NCBI RefSeq assembly: GCF_029873635.1
Contig: NC_080426.1
Span: 53,148,093 to 53,212,092, forward strand
DNA length: 64,000 bases
Origin: Malania oleifera
Lineage: Eukaryota > Streptophyta > Magnoliopsida > Santalales > Ximeniaceae
Direction: 5' to 3'
A model generated the notes under the pieces. That model worked only from the letters and a program-made list of their open reading frames with translations. It did not search any database and was not told where the DNA came from. The stretch's first letter is position 1. Each line of letters begins with the position of its first letter. Shown here piece after piece: positions 45,652 to 57,748 of this stretch. Both the position numbers and the translations under genes were made by a program.

Positions 45652-47736
45652 TGTTGACTTTTTGGTCAGCTCCCTATTTTGATTATAACAAATCACAGTA
45701 TCTCATCTGTATGCTTTGAGTGTATGAACATGATTACTTGTCTAAGCCCAGATGACAGATGAGAAATGGAAGCTGAGATGCACTTAAACGCGTACATTTT
45801 TCAGCGTATTCCATGGATTTGCAAAGGAGCAGTGCATGAAGACCAATGTGTATTTCTACTTGTATCTTTATATTTTATTTTATATTTGGGTCTGTAATAA
45901 TTTATATCGGTCTGTAAAAATCTCTACATGTCATGTATGTAGGTTTTATAAGCTCAACATGACCATAGATTGACTATAGGGGAACCGAATGTCTTTAGGA
46001 CACCCCTTGACCAATGCTATATTTTTAGGACTATCTTAAAATAGCCTTAGCAAAGACCCTAGTAAAACCTTAGGTCCCAATCACTCATGCACAAATGCCA
46101 TTCACAATCACGAGTGTTAAAGATGAATTGAATTGAACATTATACGAAAGTTTAAGAGAGATCAGGCGACCGAACCCCAGGAGTTCAAAACTCCTCGGGT
46201 GCCCAAACTATTGAAAAGTCAACAATTGACCAAGCTCTCGGGTGACTGAACTTGTTTTCAATATATCTTCCCCGGGCACCTAAACCCTCTGAAAGGGACC
46301 CCGCACCAACTCGGGCTGCCAAGGAAACAGTTCAAAACAGGCCTGGGTGACCGAACCTCTAAGTTCAGGCTACCGACCCACTGACCTGGCACTCGAAACT
46401 CCGAATGAATGCTACTAACTTTGGTTCGGGCTACTGAGCTAATATTCGGGCTACCAAAATATTTTAAAATATTTTTAAAAATGAGTCTGTTCGGGCGACT
46501 GAACCTCGGTTTAGCCACTCAAATCTTCTCGAGTTAAATTTATTTTACCTGAGGTAAATAACGGTTAAAATGGATTAATTACTCTTAAGTGTTTTTAGAA
46601 TTTTCTAAGAATACCCAATTGGTCCCAAACAGTTATATTTTTTACCTTATCTATAAATATGGGTTCATTTGTAAAGATTAAGAAGAGATTAGTCAAAAAT
46701 TATTAGCTAAAATCCTCTCTAACTCAAAATCTCATTTTACCCAAAATACTCTCAAATATTCATTCCCTTGATACATCTTGATATTGTGGGAGTTTATTGA
46801 TTGTTCTTGTGTTTATTAGATAGTGCTAATACTCCCATTTATTTAGTTGATTGTTTGATATTATTTTGGAGAGTTTAGCTAGGTTTACCCCCACAAATTT
46901 GAACATCATAAATCTTGTGTTGGGATAAACTAACAAGCTTAAGGATTTTTGCATTGTCATTGCAAGATTCCTATACCTTTGATTTTGTTGTGCAAAATAT
47001 TTTTTTCTACAAGCTAACATATTTTCAAACTACTCTTGTTCTCATTATATTGAAGGAAAATATTTTGAGTTATGTTTGAATATTTGATTAACATCTTTGA
47101 AACCCTGATTTGCTATTGAGATTTCATTTAGCTTGTTTCAAAGATACAACTTGTTTAGAACACTTTTGAATATTATTGTGATCGTATCTTGTTAAGTGTT
47201 ATTTGCACATATATTCTCATCACTGAGCTTACATTACCTATATTGTTAATGTGCATGTGATAAATTATATTGGGTACATATCTGCTTTACTTGAGAAGCA
47301 TAATCACTGTATAGTTATGTTGTGAAAAATACTGTTGTATTCTAGGTGTGGCTTAAGGGAGCGGTAATCCAGTCCGGTAAGAGTTTTTTGTAAAGTTTGA
47401 GGTCTGCCTTATGCTAATTGATCTGGTTGTTTAGGTGCCACTCCACCTGTTAAGTGAGCCCATAGTGTAATCATTGTGCAGGTGTACCAAGGCAGGGATG
47501 TAGGTAGTATTGGCTGAACTCCGATAACATATTTCGTGTCAGTTTATTTTTTGCAATTTACTTTCTACACCTGTATGTTTATGTTTATTCTTTGAGTACT
47601 TGATTGGGTTTGCAATTAAGTAGAAAGACCCTAGGTTTATGTGGTACTAATTGTTGGATTAAGTTAAACCTAGGAAAAGAATTTTTAAAATTCTAATTCA
47701 CCCCCCTCCCCTCTTGGAGTTGCACCAAAGCTAACA
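45652..47736 (+). repeat. 3' LTR of element B
   Basis: 2085 bp, TGTTGACTTTTTGGTC to AAAGCTAACA. Array of GGGCGACCGAAC / GGGCTACCGA type half-sites at 46150-46530; CTATAAATATGG TATA-like box at about 46650; conserved block GGGATGTAGG...CCGATAACA at 47492-47529. Followed by AATTA; a left target copy is not available. Confidence 0.8.
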
Positions 47737-48194
47737 AATTACATATGGCCCGTTACAATGTTTTTTTTGTGCAAAATTTCCATATTTCTCAAAACATTTA
47801 TATGACCATTTTTTATGCCGAGTTGTTGGGTTAAAAAATAGGTGTTCTCTTAATTTAAGTTTGTTTTAAATGATCAAATCATTTTTTTTATTTGGCTCAA
47901 CCTTTTTTCTGATGCTAAAGAGGGGAGAATTTTATGAGCAAAATTATAGATGACTTTTTGCCAAAAGGGAAAAATTTTTGACAAGGAAATATTTTAAATG
48001 GGGTAAATATCTAAGATGCAAGCATCTGTGCTTCACTGTGAAAACTAAAAGCATGATTATGTGAAATGTCGTCTTTCTTAAATATGTTTGAGCTGTACTG
48101 TTTATTTTCAAGTTATGCATATTGTTAGGGGGAGCCTTTTCAGGCTGAACCCATTTTGCTCGTGACTGTTTGTCATCATAAAAAAAGGGGATAT
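47737..48194 (+). other. 3' internal end of element C
   Basis: No gene. Blocks AGAGGGGAGAATTTTATGAGC, ATTGTTAGGGGGAGC and GTTTGTCATCATAAAAAAAG match the end of element B (45400-45651). It closes with a polypurine tract before the LTR at 48195. Confidence 0.65.
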
Positions 48195-50428
48195 TGTTAA
48201 CTTTTTAAGTCTGATCTTGTTTTGATTATGATAAACCAATCGTATCTTATGTGTGTACTTAGCATGTGAACAGGTTTATATTTTAATATGCACATAAGGG
48301 GACTAAAAATGGAAGCTAATGAGGGACTTCAAGCTTATACACTTGGCGTATTCCATGAAAAAATGAAAGCAAAGAAGAAGAAGAAATATTTTATATGATT
48401 TGTAAATGCACTTAGAATTTTTTTTGTGATAATGCATGCCTTATGTGATATGATGCATAAGCTCAGATGACCTTAGACAAACCTTAGGGACTAATACTTT
48501 CATGGAAAACCTTTTGCACAAAAGATTAAACTCGCACCAAGGCTTTAAAAAATATTTTAAAATCAAATTAGGGCTAACAATCATTTTTACAAAGACCTCG
48601 GTCGACCAGCTCGTTTATGTTTTAAACGCATTTGTCGACTGAGCTTGCCTTAATGCCAAAAATGTATATTTGCTAAATCCGGTCGGCCAAGCCTAAATAT
48701 GCTTCACATGCTTAGCCGACCAACCTTCATATTTTGACCTATTAAGTAGCCCTAGCTGACCGACCATTTAGCCTTAGAATGGATCAACCAACCGACATTG
48801 TTCACTCAGCTGAATGGTAATTAGGATAGCCGATCAAGTATCAATCTTTTGTAAATCACCCAATAGTCAATGGACTAGTCATTCTCTCAATCAACCGAAG
48901 CCTTTAAATATTAAAATTTTTGCTTGAAGTCAGCCGACCGGCGTCTTCGCTAGTCGGCCGACCCTCTCAAGTTGCTCAAAATTTGAGTGATAAAACACCC
49001 TTAATTTTTTATTAAACAATTTTAAAAATAACGTTTGTGTCCTTAACAGTCATATTTGGGATATGTCTATAAATGGGCCCACATAACTATTTTATTAACT
49101 AATGCTTAGATCATAAACCCTCCCAAAGCATTTTTGTGCTTCAACTCATACTCTCTGTCTCATTCCTTTGAAAACCTTTTTGAAATAGAGCATATATTTT
49201 TCTTTGGCATTTTGTTTATCACCAAAAGCACTTACTCTCTCTTAAGCTTTTAGTTTGAAAATCATTTTGAGAGTAAGACTAAAGTTTCTCCCATATATTT
49301 TCTTGATAAATATTCTTTAGGGAAACTTTTGTAGCTTGTGAATCTTTGCACATCTATTGCAAGATTTCAAAAGCACACACATTCATTATTTGCAAAAATA
49401 TTCTTGAGCAAAAACTCTAGCTTTCTTAAAAACAAACATTTTTGGATATCATTCTTGAAGAAAGCACTTGAGATTTTAAGACCTTTGAAGGTGTTTATCA
49501 TGCATTCATTTTAGTAAAGATCATACATATATTTGTGCAAATATTTTTTGATAATAAAAACCCTAGGTTCTCCTACTATTTTTTGAGAAATTGTTTTGGA
49601 GAAATATTTATTGGGTTTAAATCTTGAAGTTCTCATCATATATATTTTATTCAAAGATTCTAAAATATTTTTGAGAAAATACCTAAACTCCACTGATCTT
49701 ATACTCATATCATTTGAGAGTGCATTTTAGAACTTCATATTGTACATCTCTGGTTTTGTTGAAGCATTTTAGTTGTACACATAATTTTTTTATCTTTATA
49801 TTCCCAGTATGTGGTTGAAATAGGAATACACCATCCTATAAGGTGTACTAGTTTGGCTCTAGCCTGGTTAGGTGAGCTGAGGAGGCTTCGCCTCGTAAAA
49901 AGAAACCAAGTTGGCTCATCCTAGTGAATTGAGCTGAGGTGACTCCACCTCATAAGGAGAACTGGTTGTGGCTTAGTCTCGTAATTAAGTTAAGGTGACT
50001 CCTCCTCATAAGGAGAATTGATTGTGGCTCAGCCCCATAATTGAGCTGAGGAGACTCTGCCTCGTAAAGAGTATTGTAAATGGCGTCACTCCGCCTAGTT
50101 AAGTGAGCAAATAGTGAAATCCTTGAGCTGTGGCTTGAGGTGAGGACGTAGGCAGGATTGGTTGAACCTTGATAACAAATATTGTGTCTGCTCTTTCTCT
50201 TCCTTATCCATTTATTTTCCACACTGTAATTTCTATGCATGTATACTTAATTTTTCATTGTATTAATTGTTTTACATACATGCTTTCAATATTTGTGGGT
50301 ATTGGTGTTTGCTTAAAAAGACCCTAGGTTGTGTAATACTATTTGTGGTCCAGAATTAGGACATAATTGACCTACGAATTTTTAAATATCCAATTCATCC
50401 CCCCCTTGGGAATACACCATTCACATCA
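48195..50428 (+). repeat. LTR C, with a polypurine tract on the left and a primer-binding site on the right
   Basis: 2234 bp, TGTTAACTTTTTAAGTC to TTCACATCA. Palindrome array of GGCCGACC type at 48600-48965 (for example CAGCCGACCGGCG, AGTCGGCCGACCC). In R/U5 there is a local repeat of GAGCTGAGG(A/T)G(A/G)CTCC-like units about 60 bp apart (49865-50065). TATA-like TCTATAAATGGG at about 49068. Conserved block at 50142-50178. Right after it comes AT then TGGTATCAGAGCC (50431-50443). Confidence 0.75.
49860..50070 (+). repeat. Short tandem repeat in R/U5 of LTR C
   Basis: Four degenerate copies of a ~60-bp unit: GTGAGCTGAGGAGGCTTCGCC, TTGAGCTGAGGTGACTCCACC, TTAAGTTAAGGTGACTCCTCC, TTGAGCTGAGGAGACTCTGCC, each followed by TCRTAA and G-rich text ending in TGGCTYAGYC. 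Other LTRs in the window have one copy of this block. Confidence 0.8.
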
Positions 50429-50430
50429 AT

Positions 50431-50690
50431 TGGTATCAGAGCCTTGTTGCAACTTTGAATATCTACTAGCATGCAATTCACATCACTGCCTCAATCATGT
50501 AGGTGACATTCAATACAAGCAGGAATTTTAGACAATCAACAATTTATATAAAAATAAACTATCCATCAAGATAATATGAATCAATAAATAACAATGGATA
50601 GTTATGAGTTGAGTGCAATGCCGTGTTACAGAAGGGCATATGGGCATAAAATGAGAGATATTGAATTGTAGGGCTATGAAAAAAAAAATT
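50431..50690 (+). other. Primer-binding site and short 5' internal remnant after LTR C
   Basis: TGGTATCAGAGCC (50431-50443) followed by leader-like AT-rich text. No gag start is recognised before the sequence changes to reverse 3'-segment DNA near 50690. Confidence 0.6.
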
Positions 50691-51181
50691 CTCCTCCTAA
50701 GTTATGGACTCTACCATCTTATGCCTTGTTCATCTTTTCATTTTTCAATTTCTTAGCCAAGTGTTCTACATTTTAAATGATTTAAGCTTGGCTTTACATG
50801 CTTTGGCTTAGAGGACCAAAAGGTCACAATCAATACTTTTTTAGGGTCATAAGCCTACTTTGCCAATTTCCTATGAATCTCAATGCATGTAAGAGGCACA
50901 AGTTAGGATGGCTTTCCATTTAACTCCTTGTGCATAGGTTTCTCTAAACTTTATGTCTTCATCTAAATTGAATCCTAGTGCAATCATTTTAGCCATTTAA
51001 CTTCATTTTATGGAGATGAAGCTCTAAAAGGTTTGACTTTAATTTGAGAGCATACGAAGAGAGTTTGGAAAAATACTCTTTAAAGTTAAATCACTAATGG
51101 GTACAGAAGAGTATTTTGGAGGAGGACATTATTCAAGATATTTTTGTGCTGATGAGTATGTCCTAATAGTTTTGGGCAAAA
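50691..51181 (-). other. Reverse 3' non-coding segment of a SIRE-type derivative
   Basis: Contains, in reverse, blocks of the A/B 3' segment: TTGGCTTAGAGGACCAAAAG, GTCATAAGCCTA and AGATGAAGCTCTAAAAGG. It is interrupted at about 51181 by reverse LTR D. No gene. Confidence 0.6.
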
Positions 51182-53045
51182 AGTATAATTTAGGTGTAAT
51201 GCCAAGACGGGGGGGTGGATTGGGTGTTTAAAAATATTTTTGTATATCAATCCTCAATTGAAAAACCCGACCATACAAGCATAAATTTGAATATACACCG
51301 ATTTCAGTATTATACAACTTAATTAATTTAATTAGTGGATATCTCAATTAATTCAGTAGTATGCAATTATCCTCACATGTTTTAGATATTCATATGTACC
51401 AATATTTATAACATGCACAACAGATATAATATGAATATAAGTGTGAAAATATAAAGAAAGATAGAAGAGAGCGTAGACACCGAATTTTTAACGAGGTTCG
51501 GTCGAACCCGGCCTACATCCTTGCCTTGGAGAAAAATACCCAAGGATTCCACTAATCTGCTCCTTAAACCCGAGGGGAGCTTCCCATTACAAACCCGCTG
51601 CTTTCAAGAAACACAACTTCCTATTACTCCACTGCTTACAAGAGGCACAACTTCCTCCTAATTCGTTGCTTACAAGAGGTACAACTTCCTCCTAATAATC
51701 CGATACTTCCACGAGGTGTAGCTTCCTCACCATGGCTCACACATTGAGCCGCAAATACAATAGATGAATACAATTTCTAGATACACTCAAATGCTCCTTA
51801 ACAAGCTAATGTGTACAATAAGCCCTAAGATTTCTCACACAATGTAACTTGAAGCTCAAGAGAGAATATGTTTGGATCTCAATATGATTTATGTAATGAA
51901 AAATATATTATCTTTGTACATAAAAATGTGTATGATGAGTATTCACAAAGATCTACACCCAATGCAATATGTATCCAAAAATTGAATTTTCAAATAGTAT
52001 GTTTTGGAGATCTAGGGTTTTCTCAAATAACATTTGACACGAATAAAAGAATATAAAATCTTTGAATACAAATAATATCAAGAATGCTTCAAAGATTTAA
52101 AGTCCTAGAATGATCTTTTCCTAAAAGATTTTTCGAACAAATATATGGGAAACTAAGGTTTTTGCTCTCTCAATAAAATATTAAATAAAAAAATACGAGA
52201 GAAGAAATACCTTGAAAACTCAAATCAAATACTTGCTTTTATCAAACCTCAATCCAAAAGATGTTTGCAAGATGTATGCGTGAAAGCTCTTTGATAAACT
52301 GAGAGAATGCCCAAAAGATGTCTGAATGTGATAAAACGTTGGCAAAAGGTTCAAAGGTTGTTCAACTAGGGTTTTAGGTTTATATTTATAAGTAATCTCG
52401 GAACCTAAATGATTTCTTGCCATTGGATCATTTAAAATATATTCAATGATAAAAATATGACCATTTCAATGTTGGAGCGTCAGTCTATGCCACAGACTTG
52501 TTGACAAGTGGATACATTCATCACCTAGTGACCTTCATGCATTCGTCGACGTGGCTAGGGGATTTGTTGATGAGGCATTGATTGAGATTTTTGATGTCTC
52601 GGTATTTTCTCATTGACGAGAGCAAAGTGTTTGGCGATTAATGGCCTTCAATCATTCGTTGACGAGACTAGGGGAATCGTCGACGAGCTTCCTATTAATC
52701 AGCGCAATTCAACCTAGGTTAATGCATATGAATATGTCATGAAAAACATGCATCCTAAGGTCAGTCTATATGTCATTTTGAGTTTCCAACTATATCATGT
52801 GATCATGCATATAAAAATATAATCTAAAACAATACAACTAAAGTAAGACTACGTCTTCACTCATTTTCTCTTGAATTCTCTATGGAATGGGCTAAGATGT
52901 GTGAGCTTTATGTTCCTTACAACTTCCATTTTTTATTTTCCATGTGTGCATGCTTGAAGTATAAACCTGCTCAAATACTAAATGCACAGATGAGATTTTT
53001 GTGTTTTGTCTTTATCAAAACGAGATCAAACTCAAAAAGTCAACA
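51182..53045 (-). repeat. LTR D, reverse
   Basis: On the minus strand it starts TGTTGACTTTTTGAGTTTG (53045); the other end, near 51182, is degenerate (no clean TG on the plus strand). Array of CGTCGACGA-type palindromes at 52480-52700; conserved block CGAGGTTCGGTCGAACCCGG at 51491-51510, with CCTACATCC after it. A repeat of TACAAGAGGCACAACTTCC-like units lies at 51600-51735. Beyond 53045 the minus strand carries a polypurine tract (CAGAAAGGGGGAGAT), so this is a 3' LTR. Confidence 0.7.
52480..52700 (-). repeat. Palindrome array (CTCGTCGACGAG type) in LTR D
   Basis: Sites include ATTCGTCGACGTGG (52543), TTTGTTGATGAGG (52563), CTCATTGACGAGAG (52609), CATTCGTTGACGAGA (52655) and ATCGTCGACGAGC (52676). 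TCTCGGTATTTTCTCA at 52597-52612 is shared with the gypsy LTR at 62441. Confidence 0.75.
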
Positions 53046-53803
53046 ATCTCCCCCTTTCTGATGATGACAAATATAATAGCAAAATGCATAAATTAAAATA
53101 GACATTGTAATTCAATCATATCTAGAGAGAATACATTGAGATATTTCAATCATATATGCATATCTCTTTGAAACTTTAAAGCTCATTTACATTGTAATTC
53201 AATCATATCCAGAGAGAAGACATTGAAATATTAAAATCATATATGCATATCTCATTTAAACTTTAATGCTCATTTAGAAAGTAAAGAGTATAATAAAATT
53301 TATCATTTTTCTTAACAACCCTCTCTCGCCCTTTTGTCATCAGCAAAAGGGTTACGTTAAGTGTAAAACAATTTAAGTAAAAAAATTCTTTAGTTTTAAA
53401 AGGATAATTCCCCCTTTTTGAAATAATTTTTATTTATGTTCATAAAGACTCTCCCCCTTTTTGGAAATTAAGCTCATAAAGATGGTATAACTAGCCATTA
53501 AGAGATTAAAATGACATGTTGAACATAGTTAGACCAGAAAGACTCTGTCCCTTTTTGGCAATTAAGCTCGTAAAGATAGTATAAATGGTAATTATAAGAT
53601 TAAAATGACATGTTATACATAGTTACACCAGAAGTATCTACAAACCATTTCAATTAAAAACATATCATAAGACCTGTTAAAGATTTAAAATTTTAACATA
53701 TACGACATATGATAGCAAATAGTAGGTTTGAGTACAATTTTCATCTAAATAGTTCGCATGCATTGTTATGTGCAGTTACTGAACCAGTTATGCAATTCAA
53801 AAA

Positions 53804-53826
53804 CATATATATATATATATATATAT
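53804..53826 (+). repeat. (TA)n microsatellite
   Basis: About eleven TA units. Confidence 0.9.
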
Positions 53827-55781
53827 AAAGAATAAGTTAAGAGAAGGAAGAATATTAGTGTAAAAAAGTCCTTGCCAAAAAAAAAAAAAAAATTGATTTG
53901 AAAAGGATTCCCTTTGATATTTATCAATTAGCACTGGGGATGATGCTTGCTAACAAAGAAACTATAATTCAAAACTTAAGCAAACACACATCTTTATAGT
54001 TAAGCATTTAAGTACATTTCGAAAAGAAATATAACTAGAAAGACTAACCATACAGATGCTAATAATATCAATGCATTTTAAAAGAAGATCATATGGTTAA
54101 CTCAATTAACTTGTGGTAAAACAATATATTTTTCATCTAGAGTATTCAATAAAATCATCATAATTAAATACATGTCATAGAAAGTTCAATGAACATCTAA
54201 GCATAAAAATATTGATGAGCATAATAAGATAGAAAATAATTTTTAGATGCTCCCCCTATGAGTTTGAAGACTTGCTTAGATGAAATGAAATGCTTATACT
54301 TATCAAAAATTAACTTCACTAATATTTTCAAGTCGTATAAAAAATCATTTTAGAATAACTTAGACCAACTATGGCGATACCATGATGCACATGAGTTCTT
54401 TATGCTTTTTCTCTAGGGATGGAGCTCAGCTCCCCTAAATATTTTCAAGCATGCAACAAGTTTAGTTCAGTATAGTTTAAAAAAAATTCACGTGGTTAAC
54501 AAGTTGCATCAAATATGCATAAAAGAATTTCCACGTACCATTCATTATTTGATACCAAATGTAAATACAGAATATCATACCAAAGGTGAATATGCTTATT
54601 TTTCAGAGCCATAGTTTTTTCAAGTTAATTTGCTTCCCCTCAGTTATGCACTTATCATTTTCTTACGTCTTTTTCTTTTAATCATTTTACACTAGTTTAG
54701 CCAAGTGTTATAAGATTTTCAATGATTTATACTTAACTTTACCTACTTTGGCTTAGAGGACCAAAAAATCAAACAATTCTTCTTCAGGGTCATAAGCCTA
54801 TATTACTTCTTTTCTTATGGATCTCAACGCATAGGTGTCCTAGTCATTTACATTTTCATATAGATTGAAACCTATTGCAAATAACTTAGCCATTTGACAT
54901 GTTCAAAAGCTTCTAATAGATTTTATGTGAGGTTTGAGAGCTTGTGAAGTGAGATTGGACAAATACTCTTTACAATTAAATTATTATTAAGTTTTTAAGA
55001 ATTTTCATTATGAGTGGATAGTATTCAAAATATTTCATGGAAGCGAATATATCCAACAACTTAGGCAAAGAGTAATTTGGGAGAATATTAATTTTTGAAT
55101 ACTGCTCTTTGGGTATTTCTGATTATGCCACCATTGGACGGTATCCCACATGTATGATCTTAATCTTAAGTAAGGGAATGAGCCAAGGATAGATGAATCT
55201 TTATTGGATATGATCATGGTATGGTAAATATTTCTTGTGGAGGAAATTACTTGATCATAAATCAAAATTAGGGAATTTTACATTTTAACCACAAAGGAAA
55301 TATTTATTAAAAATGTCTTGATAAACAATTTGATTCCCTTAGAGAATGCCCCTGATTTGATTATAACAGGATGTCTTTTAATAAGCACTTGATAGATATG
55401 GAATTTATGATTATTAGTGCATGTGGCTAGAGTGATGACTGATTTAAGCATTTAAGGCTCCAAGCATGAGTTTAGGATTAGATGATGCTTAGTATATGAT
55501 TTATTTCCTAAGGCTCAGTCTTATGCAATGGACATGATCGATCTGCTTAACTTCAAATTTTAATATTTAAGCATGGGTTAAGCAATAAGAATTATTTGCT
55601 AAAAAACAATGCTTTAGTCCATTTGGAAGTGGATTTATTCTTCAATATTATGAATTATGTTACTCATTGCAAAGATATAAGGTTCCTGATATTTTAGCTA
55701 GTTAAGCTTTCAACCTTTTACTTTGAACAAATCAAAGTTAGCATGCTTTAACCAATATTTTTATATCTTACCCAATCATTA

Positions 55782-55784
<3 letters not shown>

Positions 55785-55838
<54 letters not shown>
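55785..55838 (+). repeat. (TA)n microsatellite
   Basis: About 27 uninterrupted TA units. Confidence 0.95.
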
Positions 55839-55839
<1 letters not shown>

Positions 55840-55945
55840 CACATTGGCTAGCCTTTTTATGGTTCTTAGTACACCAATAATGTGCATATATTAAGATTCG
55901 TAATTATAATCACACACCACTTCCCGAGCCTTTAGTCATCATTAT

Positions 55946-57457
55946 TGTAATGACCCAGAGGAATTATGGTATTTTAAATAATGATAAAGAGGGGGAAAAT
56001 AGAATTTGGAAGGGCAAAGAAAGGGGCAGCAGGCCTCATTGATGAGAAAATACTGAGCAAGGGTTTTGGGTGATTTTGAATTTTTTCGACGAGGAGAGAG
56101 TTCGTCGATGAGTCTTCTTCTTGGCCTCATCGACGAGATGATGTGGCTCATCAACAAAGCCCAATGTATAAATAGAGTCAACTTTCATTTTTTGGCTATT
56201 TTCGCTGCAAATACTCCTCTCTCTCTCTCTCTCTCCCTCTCTCTACTCTATGCCCCTCTTCCCTTCTCTCTAAGATTTTGGGCTGATCTGTTGCCGGTTG
56301 GACGATCTGAGGCCACCACGACACTCCTAGTGAAGTTCTCTACATATTTGATATGATATGCCAGCATATGGGTCGAGCTATTAAGGTAATTAAACTGGTG
56401 TACGGGCCGAGTCTCTTATTTGTTATGTGATGCGGCGTACGGGTCGTGATCGATAAACTATGAAATTTCGGCGTACAGGCCGGTGATTTTTCACTTTGTA
56501 TATGAAACGTGATATGATGACAATGAATTGACAATTATTACTATAAAATAATGATGTATCACGATTTGAAATATGATATATGGTATCAGAACTTGGTTGG
56601 CTTGATTTAGACTTACACTAGACACGAACCATAGCTATGTGGGCACGTTGATCATGATATTTGTGTTATCGTTGTCAAACGGGGCAGCGCAAGGATGGAT
56701 AGTCAATGTGGTTATTGAAGTGTTGGTGCCATGGTGTACGGACCAGTCTGGTAGACCCATCGTACTTACAGACATTTATTTTGACTTGGCAGTGGTCAGC
56801 TAGCCATTGTCAAGTCTTGCCTTCGACCCACACAACCCAGTCATATGGGGGTAATACATGACATTAGCCAACTAACCTACCAAGGTTGTTTTCATATTAT
56901 TATCATTATAAAAGACGGGTTATATTTATGGAAACTCAGTATGTTCGGTAATGTTATGATTATACATGTTTTCCCAGAAATTATATTGACAGTTCTACTA
57001 AATATGTTTATGTATGCTCTTATGTGTAACACGATATACACATGTTGTCACACACTGGTATTAGTTTATTCCCTTACTGAGAGGTGTCTCATCCCAAATT
57101 ATTTGATTATTTCAGGAGCCTCGGATAGGAGAGCGGATAAAGCTCCACTAAGATAGATATCGCTAGTCTACCCTTTTCTGAAGGGTAAGTCTTTTGGGTA
57201 GGGTCAGATGGATATTGTAGGAGACGACCCTAGGACTGGTCTTTAGAGATTTTGGGAGTTGTATTTATGGATATATTAAACTCTAGTTTTATATTTAATG
57301 ATATTCTAGGATACATATGATTTTATGTTTTCCTGCTGCCTAGGCTTTTGCATTGTATTTTTGATAAGTGTCTAGTACCCATGGGTATAGGTGGATTATG
57401 ATCTACAAGATTTATTAATTTGGAAGAAAAAAATGGTAAAATAGGCAGGTCATTACA
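55946..57457 (+). repeat. 5' LTR of the Tekay-like element
   Basis: 1512 bp, TGTAATGACCC to GGTCATTACA, inverted ends. CTCGTCGACGAG-type array at about 56034-56160, TATAAATA at 56167-56174, a (CT)n run at 56218-56246. Relative to the 3' LTR it lacks sequence after CTCTACATAT (56347), and it lacks two array units. Confidence 0.88.
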
Positions 57458-57460
57458 GTT

Positions 57461-57473
57461 TGGTATCAGAGCC
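57461..57473 (+). promoter_or_regulatory. Primer-binding site of the Tekay-like element
   Basis: TGGTATCAGAGCC, methionine-initiator type, three bases after the 5' LTR. Confidence 0.9.
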
Positions 57474-57748
57474 TAGTTTGCTAGGTTCTGTAAACTTTAG
57501 AGTGCAGCGGAAACAATACCAGAGTATAGGGAAAACATTTGAGGTTTTGTTCTACAGTATGGAGACAGGACTTTTGTGGTAGTTTCTATATTTTTCCTAG
57601 GGTGACAATTCAGGAAAACCATAGTAAGCTATTATCGGGTTGTGTTCCTAGAATGTAGACTTGGATTTAGGAATTGGATGGGCTTAATAAGATTAGGGAC
57701 TATGTAGGGTGAGCGAAATATGGGGAATAGGTATCTAAATCATGTTTA

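Larger units (their letters stand above)
30896..47736 (+). mobile_element. Element B: pol-less SIRE-type derivative, split by a nested SIRE element
   Basis: Parts in order: gag remnant 30903-31840; 3' non-coding segment 31841-32246; nested element 32247-43032 with its CTAAT duplication; 3' segment resumed 43038-45651; 3' LTR 45652-47736. Joining 32246 to 43038 restores the order seen in element A (TCATCTTACCCTAAACTCC ... CTCTAGGTATAAGCA). No pol is present, and the 5' LTR is missing: the left side meets reverse element E. The copy is non-functional but shows the same gag-plus-3'-segment design as A. Confidence 0.75.
53046..55945 (-). other. Long non-coding 3' segment of element D
   Basis: No gene. 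Reverse counterpart of the A and B 3' segments, starting with the polypurine tract and CTTTTGTCATCAGC, then the GATGGAGCTCAGCTCC, TTTTGGCTTAGAGG-like and CTCAGTCTTATGCAATGGAC blocks. Two (TA)n runs lie within it. It is cut on the right by the gypsy element at 55946, so gag of D is not seen. Confidence 0.65.

Noticed and set aside
57461..57473. tRNA gene fragments at TGGTATCAGAGCC and similar sites
   Set aside because: They match only the tRNA 3'-end complement and lie just after LTRs, so they are primer-binding sites.
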